Assembly: GCF_902806685.2 (NCBI RefSeq)
Contig: NC_048541.1
Location: forward strand, 4,275,465 to 4,339,464
Length of the DNA stretch: 64,000 nucleotides
Direction of reading: 5' to 3'
DNA from: Maniola hyperantus
Taxonomy: Eukaryota; Arthropoda; Insecta; Lepidoptera; Nymphalidae
Shown: positions 42,787 through 54,410 of the stretch, in pieces
Layout: each line of letters begins with the position of its first letter
Position numbering within the stretch: the first letter of the stretch is position 1
The notes under the pieces: model-generated
What the model was told of the DNA's origin: nothing
What the model saw: the letters and a program-made list of their open reading frames with translations, nothing else
Database searches by the model: none
Position numbers and translations under genes: made by a program

Positions 42787-43012
42787 GTACTGATTTCCTT
42801 CATCTTGTTGGAAAAGCTGACTGACTGACTGATCTATCAACGCACAGCTCAAACTACTGGACAGATCGGGCTGTTTGGCTTGCAGATAGCTATTATGACG
42901 TAGCCATCCGCTAAGAAAGAATTTTTGAAAATTCATGATTCAACCTCTAAGAGGGTAAAATAGGGGTTTAAAATTTATGTAGCCCCCGCGGACGAAGTCG
43001 CGAGCTAGTATA
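42787..43012 (+). mobile_element. Helitron-like element, second subtype
   Basis: CTGACTGACTGATCTATCAA, CGCACAGCTCAAACTACTGG and CCGCGGACGAAGTCGCGAGC followed by TAGT. The 3' hairpin and CTAGT end match the first subtype. Confidence 0.72.
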
Positions 43013-43373
43013 ATTTATAAAAATAGCTGTTCATCCGTGTTTGCGTTTTGAGATAAGTCAGGTTTAAGCTTTATCGTATTTACCGTTACCCAGTACAACT
43101 GATCCATTTATCAAGTGGAGTCATTGGGTCGTTAAGTCGTTGACCCCATGTAACCTTGAGGATTAGACGTAACACACTGACTGACTGACATATCAACGAG
43201 TACCTAGTTGATAGTACCCGTGGAAGTCACTATCGAACTCGGAACGGAAACTAAGCACTTCTCTTAGACTGATAGGGCTGTCACTTACAAAACTCCTTTT
43301 AAAACAGCAACAAGGAAACTTTTTCATTATTGTCATTATTTTAGCTTTACTGCTAATTTCTGATAGCAAGATA

Positions 43374-43480
43374 CAGGGTATAACCAGAACGCTAGCAAAA
43401 ACTTTGCGTTATTGTTATCTACTACCTAAACACAATCCAATACCAATAACCATTTGCCTCATTTTGTAGTTTTAGTGATA
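43374..43480. mobile_element. Fragment of the 48391-48624 MITE family
   Basis: CAGGGTATAACCAGAACGCT then AGCAAAAACTTTGCGTTATT match the left end of the 48391 element. The right end is missing. Confidence 0.6.
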
Positions 43481-43492
43481 TTTTTCAAAACA

Positions 43493-43735
43493 CACAGAGT
43501 TAGCTTACATCCCGAGAAAGGATATAGGCTACTTTTCATCCAGAAAAATAAAAGAGTTCCCACGGGATTTGTAAAAACCTAAATCCACGCGAACGAAGTC
43601 GCGGGCATCATCTAATTATCGTCTTAAAGACCTGGAGAGTGACACAGGCTACTTTTTTCCCGGAAAAATCAATGAGTTCACGGGATGTAATAAAAACCTA
43701 ATTTCACGCGGACGACGTCGCGGGCACCAGCTAGT
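43493..43735 (+). mobile_element. Two Helitron-like 3' fragments in tandem
   Basis: 43493-43615 ends GCGGGCATCATCTAA and 43620-43735 ends GCGGGCACCAGCTAGT. Each has the CACGCG-ACGA-GTCGCGGG hairpin. Confidence 0.72.
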
Positions 43736-43888
43736 ACCTAATAATCGTTGTGAAGTCAGCACTAGGTAAGTAGGTAGGTATACTTTAATCAATTTTTTCT
43801 TCGCGTCACGTTTCTGTTCTTATACAATAGCCATTTGTAGGTCGGATATAAATAATCGTTCGTCTACTGTGACAACCCTACGCGTAGA

Positions 43889-44690
43889 ATTTTTTTTTTT
43901 TTTTTTTTTAATAGATATAGCGAGCAAGCGAGCAGGCGGGTCACCTGATGTTAAGTGATTACCGCCGCCCATGAACATTTGCAGCACCAGAGGAGCCGCC
44001 GATGCGTTGCCGGCCTTTTAGGAATTTGTTGGTCCGCCCCTTGAATAACCCCATGTTATAATCTAGTGGGAACACCGCCGATGGGAGTTGGTTCCACAGT
44101 TTGCACGTGCGTGGAAAGAAGGATCTGGCGCAGCGGACGGTCGAAGTGCACCAGACACCCAGATGGTGAGGGTGAAATTCCTTACGGTGGCGCGCGGTGC
44201 GGTTGTAGAAAAAAGAGGGTGGAATGAGGTCAAAAAGCTCTTCAGAGCACTCCCCATTATACAGGCGATAGAACACGCATAGAGAGCTAACGTCTCTGCG
44301 GTGCTCCAGGCTTTCCAACGAGGCGGTTAGTTTGGGATCGTCCACAAGTCGAACAGCCCGCCTTTGGATCCGATCAAATGGAAGGAGTTGGTACTGGGGT
44401 GCTCCAGCCCAAAGGTGGGAGCAGTACTCCATGTGAGGGCGGACTTGCGCCTTATAGAGTAGGAGCCTATGCTCGGGCGCGAAGTACCGCTTTGCTCTGT
44501 TGAGCACCCCAAGCTTTTTGGAGGCTAATTTGGCCTTGCTTTCCAAATGATCGCGGAATTGAACCTCGCTCAAAATGTGGACTCCAAGGATCCCAATGCT
44601 GTTGGAAGGTGTGAGGGGAGTGCTCTGAAAGAGAAGAGGCAGTGTAAAAGGGGACTTCTTGGCGGAAAGAATACAAGCGGGGTCACTACC
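43889..44690 (-). mobile_element. 3' end of a CR1/Jockey-like LINE with poly(A) tail
   Basis: The minus-strand frame (44573-43959, extending in frame towards 44690) encodes the RT C-terminus: SKKLGVLNRAKRYFAPEHRLLLYKAQVRPHMEYCSHLW, then SSLCVFYRLYNGECSEELF and a stop in the HGRR region. The 3' UTR ends in a run of about 20 T on the plus strand (43889-43909). It is 5'-truncated, with no polymerase core. Pieces of the same 3' end occur at 59035-59135 and 61496-61620. Confidence 0.85.
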
Positions 44691-44919
44691 AAACTGTGGA
44701 AACCGGATTTACGAATGGAGCTATTTCCTCTCCATAACAGGATTATCCTGATAATATTATCTTTGTATCGCTTCTCCTTTGAAAGGTCCACTTAATCCTA
44801 AATGAGGTTATCATTACAGACCATTGTTCATTCTGAAGAAACTAAGTATAGTACCTATAATAAACAACATAATAAATAAAAAACTCTTACACACGTCATC
44901 TTTATTCGTATACAAACTA

Positions 44920-45082
44920 CAGTACATCGGCCTTTAGAATGACATTTCGGCATTGTAGTTGTAAAGCATTGTCTCTGTCAAACCGATATGACGTTTTGTC
45001 GGTCTCAACGACAGGGACAATGCTCTACAAATCTGCTATCTCCTTCTAAAGGTCGATGTACATTACTTTCGCCTGCGTACTG
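44920..45082. mobile_element. Palindromic MITE, three-copy family (copy 2)
   Basis: It starts ACTACAGTACATCGGCCTTT and ends CGCGTACTGTA-like sequence (CTGCGTACTGTA). The internal blocks are the same as in 19855-20050. Confidence 0.85.
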
Positions 45083-45239
45083 TACTATACTAATATTATG
45101 CAAAAGTGTGTACCAGTCTGTTCTATTTGTGTGCTAGCTTTTCGCGGCCCATTTCAAGGTACAGATAAGGTAAGGGGTAGGTACATCCCGGGGAGAAGCT
45201 ATTTTTGTCCCGGAAAATCAGCACTTCCACGGGATTCTT

Positions 45240-45420
45240 TTTTTTTATTGAAAATATTACAATAAAAGTTAAAGCTAGCCTTATCTAATTACTATATAAA
45301 TCATGCCCGCGTGAAATGGTGCCAAGAATACTGGCTGCATATCCGCGCTGGACAGCCAGGCTGATCCGTTGCGCAAAAAATGAGCTAGCCCTTCTGTCAC
45401 TAGATGAGGCTTATTAATCG
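45240..45420 (-). mobile_element. LINE 3' fragment, same family as 31190-31294
   Basis: A T-rich start (45238-45248), then AGCTAGCCTTATCTAATTAC, GGTGCCAAGAATACTGGCTG and CCGCGCTGGACAGCC: the reverse complement of the 31190 fragment with a little more upstream sequence. Confidence 0.7.
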
Positions 45421-45745
45421 CGGTGAAATGTCTCGTAATTTATTTTTTTTGCATTTAAATTCTTAAAAAAATTAAATCCACGTGGATAAAGTCGCAGGCA
45501 TCGTATATTTTGATACAAAGATAGCTTGCATACTGGAGACATAGAATACATTCTCGGATACCTAGGTAATCAAAAAATTCCCATGTGATTTTTAAAAACC
45601 TAAATCGTCGTGTCGAAGTCGTGGGAATCATGCATCTAGGTACCTAGGTAATAAGCATGGTCTTATTATAATAGGAGAAACTGTCTGAATAACATAACGT
45701 TATCCACAAACCGCTAATATGAAGGGTATTTACCTACCTAGTAAA

Positions 45746-46070
45746 AGCTGTAATAGCCTAGTGGTTAGGACGTCCGCCTTCTAATCGAAGGTCGGGGGTT
45801 TGATCCCAGGCACGCACCTAAAACTTTTCGGAGTTATGTGCATTTTAAGTGATTAAATATCACCTGCTTTAACGGTGAAGGAAAACATCGTGAGGAAACC
45901 TGCATGCCTGAGAGTTCTCCATAATGTTCTCAAAGGTGTGTGAAGTCTACCAAACCGCACAATATGGCCAGCGTTGTTAGACTATGGCCAAACCCCTTCT
46001 CACTCTGAGAGGAGACCCGTGCTCTGTAGTGAGCCGGCTATGGGTTGATCATGATGATGATGATGATTTA
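45746..46070 (+). mobile_element. tRNA-derived SINE, full length (same family)
   Basis: A box TAGCCTAGTGGTTAGGACG, B box GGTTTGATCCC (one change), the same body, and a GATGATGATGATGAT tail. Confidence 0.85.
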
Positions 46071-46261
46071 CCTACCTAAGCATCAATCTATATGGACTGC
46101 ACCTTTAATGTTTTTTCAAAACTTTCGTGAGAAAAGGGAACTTTTTGATTTCCCAAGATAAAAAGTATCTTATGTCAGTCTCCAAGACGCAAGCTGTGTC
46201 AAATTTCGGCCATGAACGGTAACGGACTTACACACACACACTTTCGCATTCATAATGCCCG

Positions 46262-47020
46262 CGCATAGCTGATGCCCGCGACTACATCTGCGTGGATCTA
46301 GATTTTTAAAGATTTTCCAGGATAACAACACACCAAATTGAGAACCTTCTTCTTTTTTAGAAGTTGGCTAAAACACCTCCAGATCATTTACTACGAGCAG
46401 GTACACATGCAAAAAACACGTCGATCTGTTGCTCCGTTGCGATGTGTTTTTTTTTTTTTTTATTGGTTTGCCAACAGATAGTACACATATTATAAAATAA
46501 CAATTACAATTCACAGAGAAAAAATTTAGAGTGTACACCCAATTACTGGAAAACCGGCATGCATTTTAAAAGTTTGCAAGTGCGGGATTACCAGTTAACT
46601 TAAAGCTAAGGATACAAATATGAAAAAATAAAAAATAAAAACACTGCAATTTACAGTAGTACTAAATATTAAATACTAAATATTACATAAAACAAGAAAA
46701 ATAAGAAAAATTACGAAGAAGCATACGAGTTTATAATGCTGCATCAATATACTGATGCAGCATTTTTTTGTACTGCTGCAAGGAGAGTGAATGAGGATCT
46801 ATTATCATATTTTTCGCAGTTTTAAAAAGATTATTATGTTCGCGACATATTCTAATCAATACGTTGTTTTCTCCTAAGTTTGTTCTGCATCCCCTTATAA
46901 TATAAGGCTTGTACGTAGAAAATCGAATTATTATTATAAAATAGAATTTTTACGGGGCACAGAAAAAATTATTTTGCGTAAAATGTTTTGCGTTGCGTAT
47001 TGAAGGACAAACCAATAAAT
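46262..47020 (-). mobile_element. Helitron-like copy split by an A-tailed insertion
   Basis: 46268-46440 (GCTGATGCCCGCGACTACAT to TTGCTCCGTTGCGATGTG) continues at 46990-47020 (TGCGTATTGAAGGACAAACC). Confidence 0.65.
46441..46985 (-). mobile_element. A-tailed insertion splitting a Helitron-like copy
   Basis: A T run (46446-46460) opens an AT-rich segment with no long frame. The Helitron-like sequence before it (to GTTGCGATGTG) resumes after it (GCGTATTGAAGGACAAACCA). This indicates insertion of a retroposon, 3' end to the left. The family is unknown. Confidence 0.55.
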
Positions 47021-47472
47021 AGTGATGGATAATGAAGATGACCTGTAGATTATATATGGATCGTGTAGATAAGGCGAATTCTCGTCTCAACATAATGTTT
47101 CTCATAATATTAATTAATTTTGATGTAAGCAAATATATTCTCTCCGAACTAAAGATATACGCTATTACTTGTCGGTTTAAAGGTAATTGGAGGAGAATCC
47201 GTTATTACTTCGCTCATCAGGGAAGCTTCTAATTACATCAGAGATCTCCTTGAATTAGGTAACTTGAGTAAAGCCACTTATCTAATTTGTAACGACCTTG
47301 TTAACTTTCAACCGGATTTTATGTCAAGAATATAACAACTGGAGAGAATACGTTAGATTAATATGGCCACCTAAGTATATTCACTCTATCGCGAAAGTTC
47401 TCTGTAAGGGTGCCTTAAAATTCAGACAGACATACAGACAATAAAGTGATCCTATAAGGGTTCCGTTTTTAG

Positions 47473-47905
47473 GGTTCCGTACCTCAAAAGAAAAAACGGA
47501 ACCCTTATAGGATCACTTTGTTGTCTGTCTGTCTGTCGGTTTGTCAAGAAACCTACAGGTCCCGTTGACCTAGAATCATGAAATTTGGCATGTAGGTAGG
47601 TCTTATAGCTGACATTCGGGGAAATCTCAAAAAAAATCTGAAAATCGTGAATTTATGGTTACATTATACAAAAAAATTAAATTGTGGTCATGAACTAATA
47701 ATTAGTATTTTCAATTTTCGAAGTAAGATATCTATATCAAGTGAGGTGTCATATGAAAGGCCTTCACCTATACATTCTAAAACAGATTTTATTTAAGTAT
47801 TTTTATGCATCATAATTTTTGAATTATCTAGCAAAATGTCGAAAAATGTCGACTGTTGTACGGAACCCTCGTTGCGAGAGCCTGACTCGCACTTGGCCGG
47901 TTTTC
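47473..47905 (+). repeat. TTAGGGTTCCGT repeat, full length
   Basis: All blocks of 39261-39690 are present, from TTTAGGGTTCCGTACCTCAA to TGACTCGCACTTGGCCGG. Some 30 bp of a second copy's end precede it. Confidence 0.85.
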
Positions 47906-48049
47906 GTTTTGATGTATGGAACCCTAAAAATCGAGCGACTGCCGCGCTTCAGTTCATCGATCGAAATTATATCGATTTACAAAGCAACGCGGCCGCATCG
48001 CTGCCTTCACGCGGCACTGCGGCAAATTTTAAGGCGGCCTTAGGTATAT

Positions 48050-48190
48050 TCTTATTCTCAAAGGTGTCTGAAATCTGCCAATCTGCACTGGGCCAGTGTG
48101 GCAGACTACAACCTAAACCTTTTCATTCTGAGAGAAGACCCGTGCTCGGTAGTGGGCCGGCGATGGGTTGATCATGATGATGATGATGAA
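48050..48190 (+). mobile_element. tRNA-derived SINE, 3' half
   Basis: CTCAAAGGTGTCTGAAATCT, GGCCAGTGTGGCAGACTACA and a GATCATGATGATGATGATGA tail. The tRNA-like head is lacking. Confidence 0.75.
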
Positions 48191-48390
48191 TGCCTATTTA
48201 AAAGTGAAAATGTAGCTCTAGTTTCACACAAGAGCGAGATCAAGGTAAAGATGTGAATGTAGGGCATACGCCGACGGCCGACCCGCTATTGATACCTACT
48301 CACTATTGTTTGTCACGTCCAGCGATATAAATGTTGCACTAGATCGGGCGCTTTATAGTAGCAACATGCTCCAATCCAACAATAATATAC

Positions 48391-48624
48391 AGGGTGTAAC
48401 AGAACGCTAGCAAAAACTTTGCTTAAAGCGTTATTGTTACTAGTATTTTTAAACCCGCAATGTATAGCATGCCTGGGATCAATGCTCCACCTACGACGCA
48501 GCATTGACTCCGAGTGGCCTACTTACGCAACGTTTGTGAACTTTGCGTTTTTCTTATGGTATCATATCAGTCATCATCAGTACTATCACCTGTCTTCGTT
48601 TTTGCTAGCGTTCTGGTTACACGG
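48391..48624. mobile_element. MITE with TIR GTGTAACAGAACGCTAGCAA
   Basis: The left TIR at 48394 and the right TIR ending TTTGCTAGCGTTCTGGTTAC at about 48620 are inverted. A left-end fragment of the same family is at 43374-43480. Confidence 0.75.
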
Positions 48625-49029
48625 TCTCCGTCTTGACTCCTGTCAATCTGCTTAGTACTAGCTTCCCACGGTGTATGATTTAAAAAAAAGAACCGCCACG
48701 CACCGCGCACACAGCTCGAACGACGACGACAATATGTCCATAGATAACACACTATAATATACCAGAGAAACATATCTGCCCTACCCCACCACGGACGATA
48801 CTCTTTCTATGGTGCGAGTAGGACCTATTCTGTGGCGAAACTGGTACCGCTAATGTGTTTCGTAAGTTAGGCGTAAGTATCTATGAATGACACACGTAAC
48901 TTCCTGTAAGGTTAGCCACAAACGAGTCAATCTATTGCATCTAAAGCTACTCAACAAATATTTTTTGTTAGTAAGGCATAAAGTTGTGTCTCTTAACTAT
49001 CAACCTACTAGCTAATAAGGACGGCTAGA

Positions 49030-49990
49030 TTTTTAGTTTTTGCCTTTTTTTTTAATTAGTTTTTTGCAATCAACAGCGATATTTTTACAATATAATTTTA
49101 CATAATAACAGACTGAAAATAAGGCCAAATAGGATTACATTTTTTTACAGATTACTTAAATAGATATTAATTATAAATTTATAACAGTACGTTTGATAAT
49201 TTAAACAAGCTTTATAATAATATAATAATATGAAAATATAAAAGTCAATTAACTAGTAAAAATACCTAGTAGGTGATTCACAGCATATGTATGTGTGTGT
49301 GTATGTTTAACCTAGACTACGATCTCACTAAACAGGATCCTCTCAGATGATAGAAGGGTTAACGGTTATAGGTACGTACTCATTCGATTCGTATTTTTAC
49401 GGAGTCCGTGATTTTACGGATGAGTGCACAAAATGCCCTGAGGATTATCTGTCTAGCGCCTAGGGAGTAGTGCTGCTATTTAACTTAAATTTAATCGGTC
49501 ATTTCAAAAATCGCATACCTACCTAAGTAAAGTTTTTCTCAATCATACTTTTTATACTTTTAACGCCTTCTCAAAGGAAAAACGCATATCCTGGGTAAAA
49601 ATCAAGTAAGTCAGTATCACCGAGTGTCAGTATATTCCTTAAAACTTTAAACAATATTATCATTTTAAATACATATCAAAAATTTAAACATTATATTCGG
49701 CTCAAGAAAGTCTTGAAATTGGATTACTTTTGAAATAAAACTGTTTTTATTGATTTCAGAAGATTTCTAATTGACTGACTATGCGGAAAACCGCATAGTC
49801 AATCAATTGGAATTTTTCAAAAATGAAATGATCGATTCAATTTGAATTTATGGTTCTATCATTTTCTCGCGATTCGTACAATTTACATACGTACGTTCTA
49901 CATTCCACATTTTACGAAACTAAAAGTAGGTACCTAGCTGTATCAGTAAGAAGTCTGTTCAATTAGGAATTTATTTGAATAAAAGCTAGC
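49030..49990. other. No gene seen; AT-rich intergenic
   Basis: Only a short hairpin (49778-49812) and a (GT)n patch near 49290 stand out. Confidence 0.5.
49778..49812. repeat. Short hairpin in an otherwise featureless region
   Basis: GACTATGCGG, AAAA, CCGCATAGTC, with partial outer pairing. Flanking sequence from 49030 to 49990 shows no gene. Confidence 0.7.
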
Positions 49991-49998
49991 GGTACAAA

Positions 49999-50672
49999 GT
50001 CAGTCCATATAACATTTACTCTTCGTCGAGGAAACTGTCCTCCAGTCTCACTGCGGAACAATCAGCTTCCGCAATGTGACAGTGTTAGATACTTGGGCAT
50101 GCACCTAGACAGAAGGCTCACCTGGAAAAAACATGTTCAAGCCAAGAGGGATGAGATCTATCACCGATATAGAGGACTGTACTGGATGCTCTCAAGGAAC
50201 TCCAGGCTTTCCCTAGACAACAAGCTCCTGATATACAAGACAATAATAAAGCCGATATGGTCATACGGCATTGAGCTCTGGGGATCAGCATGTGACTCCA
50301 ATATTCAAATTGTACAAAGAGCTCAAAATTACATTTTGAAACAACTATCCAACGCGCCATGGTTCTTGCAGATATCGGAACTCCATGAGCACTTAAATAT
50401 CAACACAGTAAAGGAAGAGATTAGAAGCTATAGTTGCAACTACAAAACAAGACTTACTAACCATCCAAATCGTCTGGCAGTGCAGTTGACAATGCCGCAG
50501 GCGATTCGTCGACTAAAGAGAAAGCATATACTGGATAATTAGCTGAGACCCATGGAGTTTTCCCGCTGGGGAAGTTGTCTCCAATCACGCCAACCAGTCC
50601 TCCAACCAATCTGCTCATAGTCCATCGACTGATCGCATGATAAGGCACAACAACAAAAAAAAAAAAAAAAAG
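49999..50672 (+). mobile_element. Jockey-type LINE 3' fragment with poly(A)
   Basis: A frame from about 50003 to 50540 encodes the RT C-terminus (SVRYLGMHLDRRLTWKKHV, KTIIKPIWSYGIELWGSA, NAPWFLQISELHEHL, HPNRLAVQL) with a TAG stop. An A run follows at about 50655-50672. It is 5'-truncated but uninterrupted. Confidence 0.88.
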
Positions 50673-51048
50673 GAATTTATTTCCGATGTTCGTGTGTGGT
50701 TGCCCTTTTTATTAGATGTGGGTACACAAGTTAGAATGGCACTTAATACCCTTGAAATGATGCAAGTACCTTGTTATAAATGTTAAGAGCACTTGTTTTG
50801 ATTAGGTTAGGACTTAAAACGCCGTATTTTTTTACCAGATAGCTTTAACATTCCTACTGGCCTATTTTATAGGTAACTAGTGGTTCGCCCCCACAGATTA
50901 GAGAAAACTGAGACCTCGCGATATACCATAATTCCCATCAGATTAAACATGTAGCTAAAACTAACTATAATTATATTGTAATAGTTAATTTTTAACATTA
51001 GACGCAAAAGATTGTATGTTTGGATATAGAAGGTAATCTTCAAAACTA

Positions 51049-51392
51049 CCTTTTTTTTTTTAGATAGGTACAAGTAAGCCCTTGAGTGCAATCTCACCTG
51101 GTGGTAAGTGATGATGCAGTCTAAGATGATAGCGGGCTAACCTGGAAGGGGTATGGCAGTTTTTATTAAACCCATACCCCTTTGGTTTCTACACGGCATC
51201 GTACCGGAACGCTAAATCGATTGGCAGCACGGCTTTGCCGGTAGGGTGGTAACTAGCCACGGCCGAAGCCTCCCACCAGACCAGACCAGAAATTTAGAAA
51301 TTATAAAATTCCAAACCCCTGCCAGGAATTGAACCCGGGAGCTCCCACTATTAAGACCACAGCGCTCACCACTGCGCCAGGGAGGTTGTCCC
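51049..51392 (-). mobile_element. Second tRNA-derived SINE family, full length
   Basis: On the minus strand the head reads CTCCCTGGCGCAGTGGTGAG (A box) and GGGTTCAATTCC (B box). The body includes GGTGGGAGGCTTCGGCCGTG, and an A tail follows (T run at 51050-51061). Confidence 0.85.
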
Positions 51393-51687
51393 TACCGAAT
51401 CCGTCCGATTTCAAAAATTCTTTCAAGTGTTCTTCCTCAAGTGAAACTGGGCGGATCATGTAGGATAAGATAATTGCTTGTACGTCCTTACCTACTTTGT
51501 TATCTAGCAATTTACCGCAAAAATGCGCAAATAAAGAAAGATAATACCTACGTGCGTACGTAATTGCATGTACTATTTACATTGTATACCTAATGTGTGA
51601 CTGTTTTCTATATTATACCTTCTTTTTGCACTAGTCTAGATCACTAGTAGATGAGAATCATGCAAACGTTAGCTTTTATCATCTATA

Positions 51688-51912
51688 CCTACTAATATAA
51701 AAAAGAAGAAGCTGTCTGACTGACTGATCTATCAACGCACAGCTCAAACTACTGGACGTAGGTATCGGGCTGAAATTTGGCATGCAGATAGCTATTATGA
51801 CGTAGGCATCCGCTAAGAAAGGATTTTAAAAAATTCAACACCTAAGGGTAATATGGGGGTTTGAAATTTGTGTAGTCCACGCGGATGAAGACGCGAGCAT
51901 ACCTAAGCTAGT
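51688..51912 (+). mobile_element. Helitron-like second subtype
   Basis: ACCTACTAATATAAAAAAGA, GACTGACTGATCTATCAACG and CACGCGGATGAAGACGCGAG, ending CTAAGCTAGT. Confidence 0.72.
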
Positions 51913-51924
51913 TTTATTATATAA

Positions 51925-52243
51925 ACTAACTAGCGACCCGCCCCGGCTTCGCATGGGTGCAACGTAGATACTAATGTGGGGTCATTGAAGTGTCATTGCC
52001 TCGGAAACTCTCAAATGAGAGGATTTTTTTCCAACCTAATGCACATTATTTCAATTTCTCTAGGAATCTCTAATTTTTTGAGAATTAAACTATAGTCTAT
52101 AGCTATAAACCTTCCTCTTGAATCACTCTATCTATTGGTGAAAACCGCATTAAAATCCGTTGTGTAGTTTAAAAGATCTACGCGTTCATACATACATACA
52201 TACAGACGCGGGAAGCGACTTTATTTTATATACTATGTAGAGA
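51925..52243 (-). mobile_element. Helitron-like third subtype (ends TACATAGTATA / CGCTAGT)
   Basis: On the plus strand ACTAGCGACCCGCCCCGGCT to CGACTTTATTTTATATACTA. The minus-strand 3' end CGGGTCGCTAGT carries the CTAGT terminus. Confidence 0.65.
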
Positions 52244-52682
52244 CTCACTAACCTTAAAAAAGTTATCCTCTAAAGCCTCCTTATTTGTAACATTTTGTAA
52301 CACAAGACACAAACACAGCACTGAAAAATCTTATAAAACTAGTACTTTATCTAACTAAAACTTTTAATCAAGACTCAATAAAAGTTTTTCGGTAAAACTT
52401 TTCTCCTCTAAGGCATAAACACGCCCATTGTGCACGGCGTATTTGTAAACATTACAAACATTCCGAGAGTGCGGTAATCGGTACTTTACCGCAGGGAAGT
52501 CAACGAGAGACTGCCGCCGTACTACGGTCCACAGTCATGATTCATTAACGGACGCTGTAGACGTAGAGTGTAAACTCATGTGCTAAGTACACTTGAGGTA
52601 ATTTACCTAATCGTTTGTCTCAGATTCACTGGAACCTTGGGATGTGGGAATTCAGTTAATTTTTTGGTGTTTCCATAGCAAA

Positions 52683-52840
52683 AAAGCCTCAATAGCTCAA
52701 CGGTAAAGGAGCGGACTGAAATCTGAAAGGTCGGCGACACTATTGTCGTTCCTACACCTAGCACAAGCTTTACGCTTATAGTTGGAAAGGAATGTTATAG
52801 TCACGATAAAAATTGCTAATATTCTTTAAAAAAATCCATT
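52683..52840 (+). mobile_element. Third tRNA-derived SINE with B box deleted
   Basis: The head GCCTCAATAGCTCAACGGTA then AAGGAGCGGACTGAAATC runs to GGTCGGCG and jumps to ACACTATTGTCG, skipping the GGTTC block. The body has CTAGCACAAGCTTTACGCTT and ends in an A run. Without a B box it should not be transcribed by Pol III. Confidence 0.65.
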
Positions 52841-52942
52841 CGACCGACAACGACGCGCGTTGATGTTGAAAAGCCGTTATTCGGGAAGCAAGTATTGAAT
52901 ACTTGGTTCTAGGAGCAGACTTATAATCTAGTACTCTACATC

Positions 52943-53236
52943 ATGATCATGATCAACCCATCGCCGGCTTACTGCAGAGCACGGTTCTCCTCTCAGAGTG
53001 AGAAGGGTTTGGCCATAGTCTACCACGCTGGCCATGTGCGGATTGGTAGACTTCACACACCTTTGAGAACATCATGGAAAACTCTCAGGCATGCAGGTTT
53101 ACTCACGATGTTTTCCTTAACCGCTAAAGCAAGTGATATTTAACTACTTAAAACGCACATAACTCTGAAAAGTTAGAGGTGTCCCCGACCTCCGATTAGA
53201 AGGCGGACGTCCTAACCATTAGGCTACCACAGCTTT
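52943..53236 (-). mobile_element. tRNA-derived SINE, full length, minus strand
   Basis: On the plus strand it begins ATGATCATGATCAACCCATC and ends at the A box complement (CCTAACCATTAGGCTACCAC). The B box is damaged (GTCCCCGACC). Confidence 0.85.
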
Positions 53237-53564
53237 TTTAGTAATGTGCAACTAGGTACTTAATAGAATAAATTAAAACTCTCCTAAAGTAAGTTATTTT
53301 CGTCAAAGCTCTGAATCTACTGCAGCGTTGTGTAAGATGAACGAGGTTAGCTGAACTAGCGCCTTATACTTTAACAAGCTATGAATATTCTATCAGGCGC
53401 GCTCCATTCATTTGCTTCACGGGCTTGTTATACTAAGAGTACCGCAGATTACAAGTTCTAATAATGCTTTAAGAGATAACATACTACGGAAAAACGTCTG
53501 TGTACGGAAACCTGAAAAAATAATTTTAATTACCTACCAAAGTAATGAATTATTCAAAAAACCA

Positions 53565-53992
53565 AGCCATGTGCGAGTCAGACTCGCGCACCGAGGGTTC
53601 CGTATTACAGTCGTATTTTTTCAACATTGTGCAGTTTGCACGATAAATCTAAAACTATTATGCATAAAAATAAATAAAAATCTGTTTTAGAATGTACAGG
53701 TAAAGCTCTTTCATAAGATACCCCACTTGGTATAGTTATCTTACTTTAAAAATACTAATTATTTGTTGAACACATTTTAATTTTATTTTGTGATGTAACC
53801 ACAAATTAACGATTAACGGATTTATTCCTTTTCTTACTTGTGCTATAAGATCTACCTTGCCAAATTTCATGATTCTAGGTCAACGGGAAGTATCCTATAG
53901 GTTTCTTGACTAACACGACATACAGTCAAACAACTAAGTGATCCTTTTCTTTTAGGGTTCCTTTTTGCGTTTGAGGTGCGGAACCCCAAAAA
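53565..53992 (-). repeat. TTAGGGTTCCGT repeat, full length, minus strand
   Basis: AAGCCATGTGCGAGTCAGAC to TTGAGGTGCGGAACCCCAAA, with all internal blocks in reverse. Confidence 0.83.
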
Positions 53993-54410
53993 TAAACACA
54001 AAAGAAATTATTATACTTACATATTAATAATTCATAGTCACACTTACTATCGTTTGACCTCTGGGTGTTTCCCCGAAGCCCGTTAGTTGTAGGACAATGT
54101 AGGTATCACTGTTGTTTATACGTACATAGTATTGTATTAGGTTTTTATCTGTTTCCCACTGAGAGGGAATTGGGTATTCCCACCAATTTGACCTAAAGAC
54201 CATATTATTTTCGAAATAAAACTCACTTCACTTTTCTCTGAACCGTTATTGGTATAAACATAAAAACTGTGATAAAGAAAGCAATACCTACTACAAAACC
54301 CTTTGTACGTGAGTACCTCATTCATTAGGTACTGAGAAGTGAGATTAATAATTTCTCATTAGCGAAGAAAAATAAATAATAAGTGGGTAGGTACCTATAA
54401 TATTATTAAT

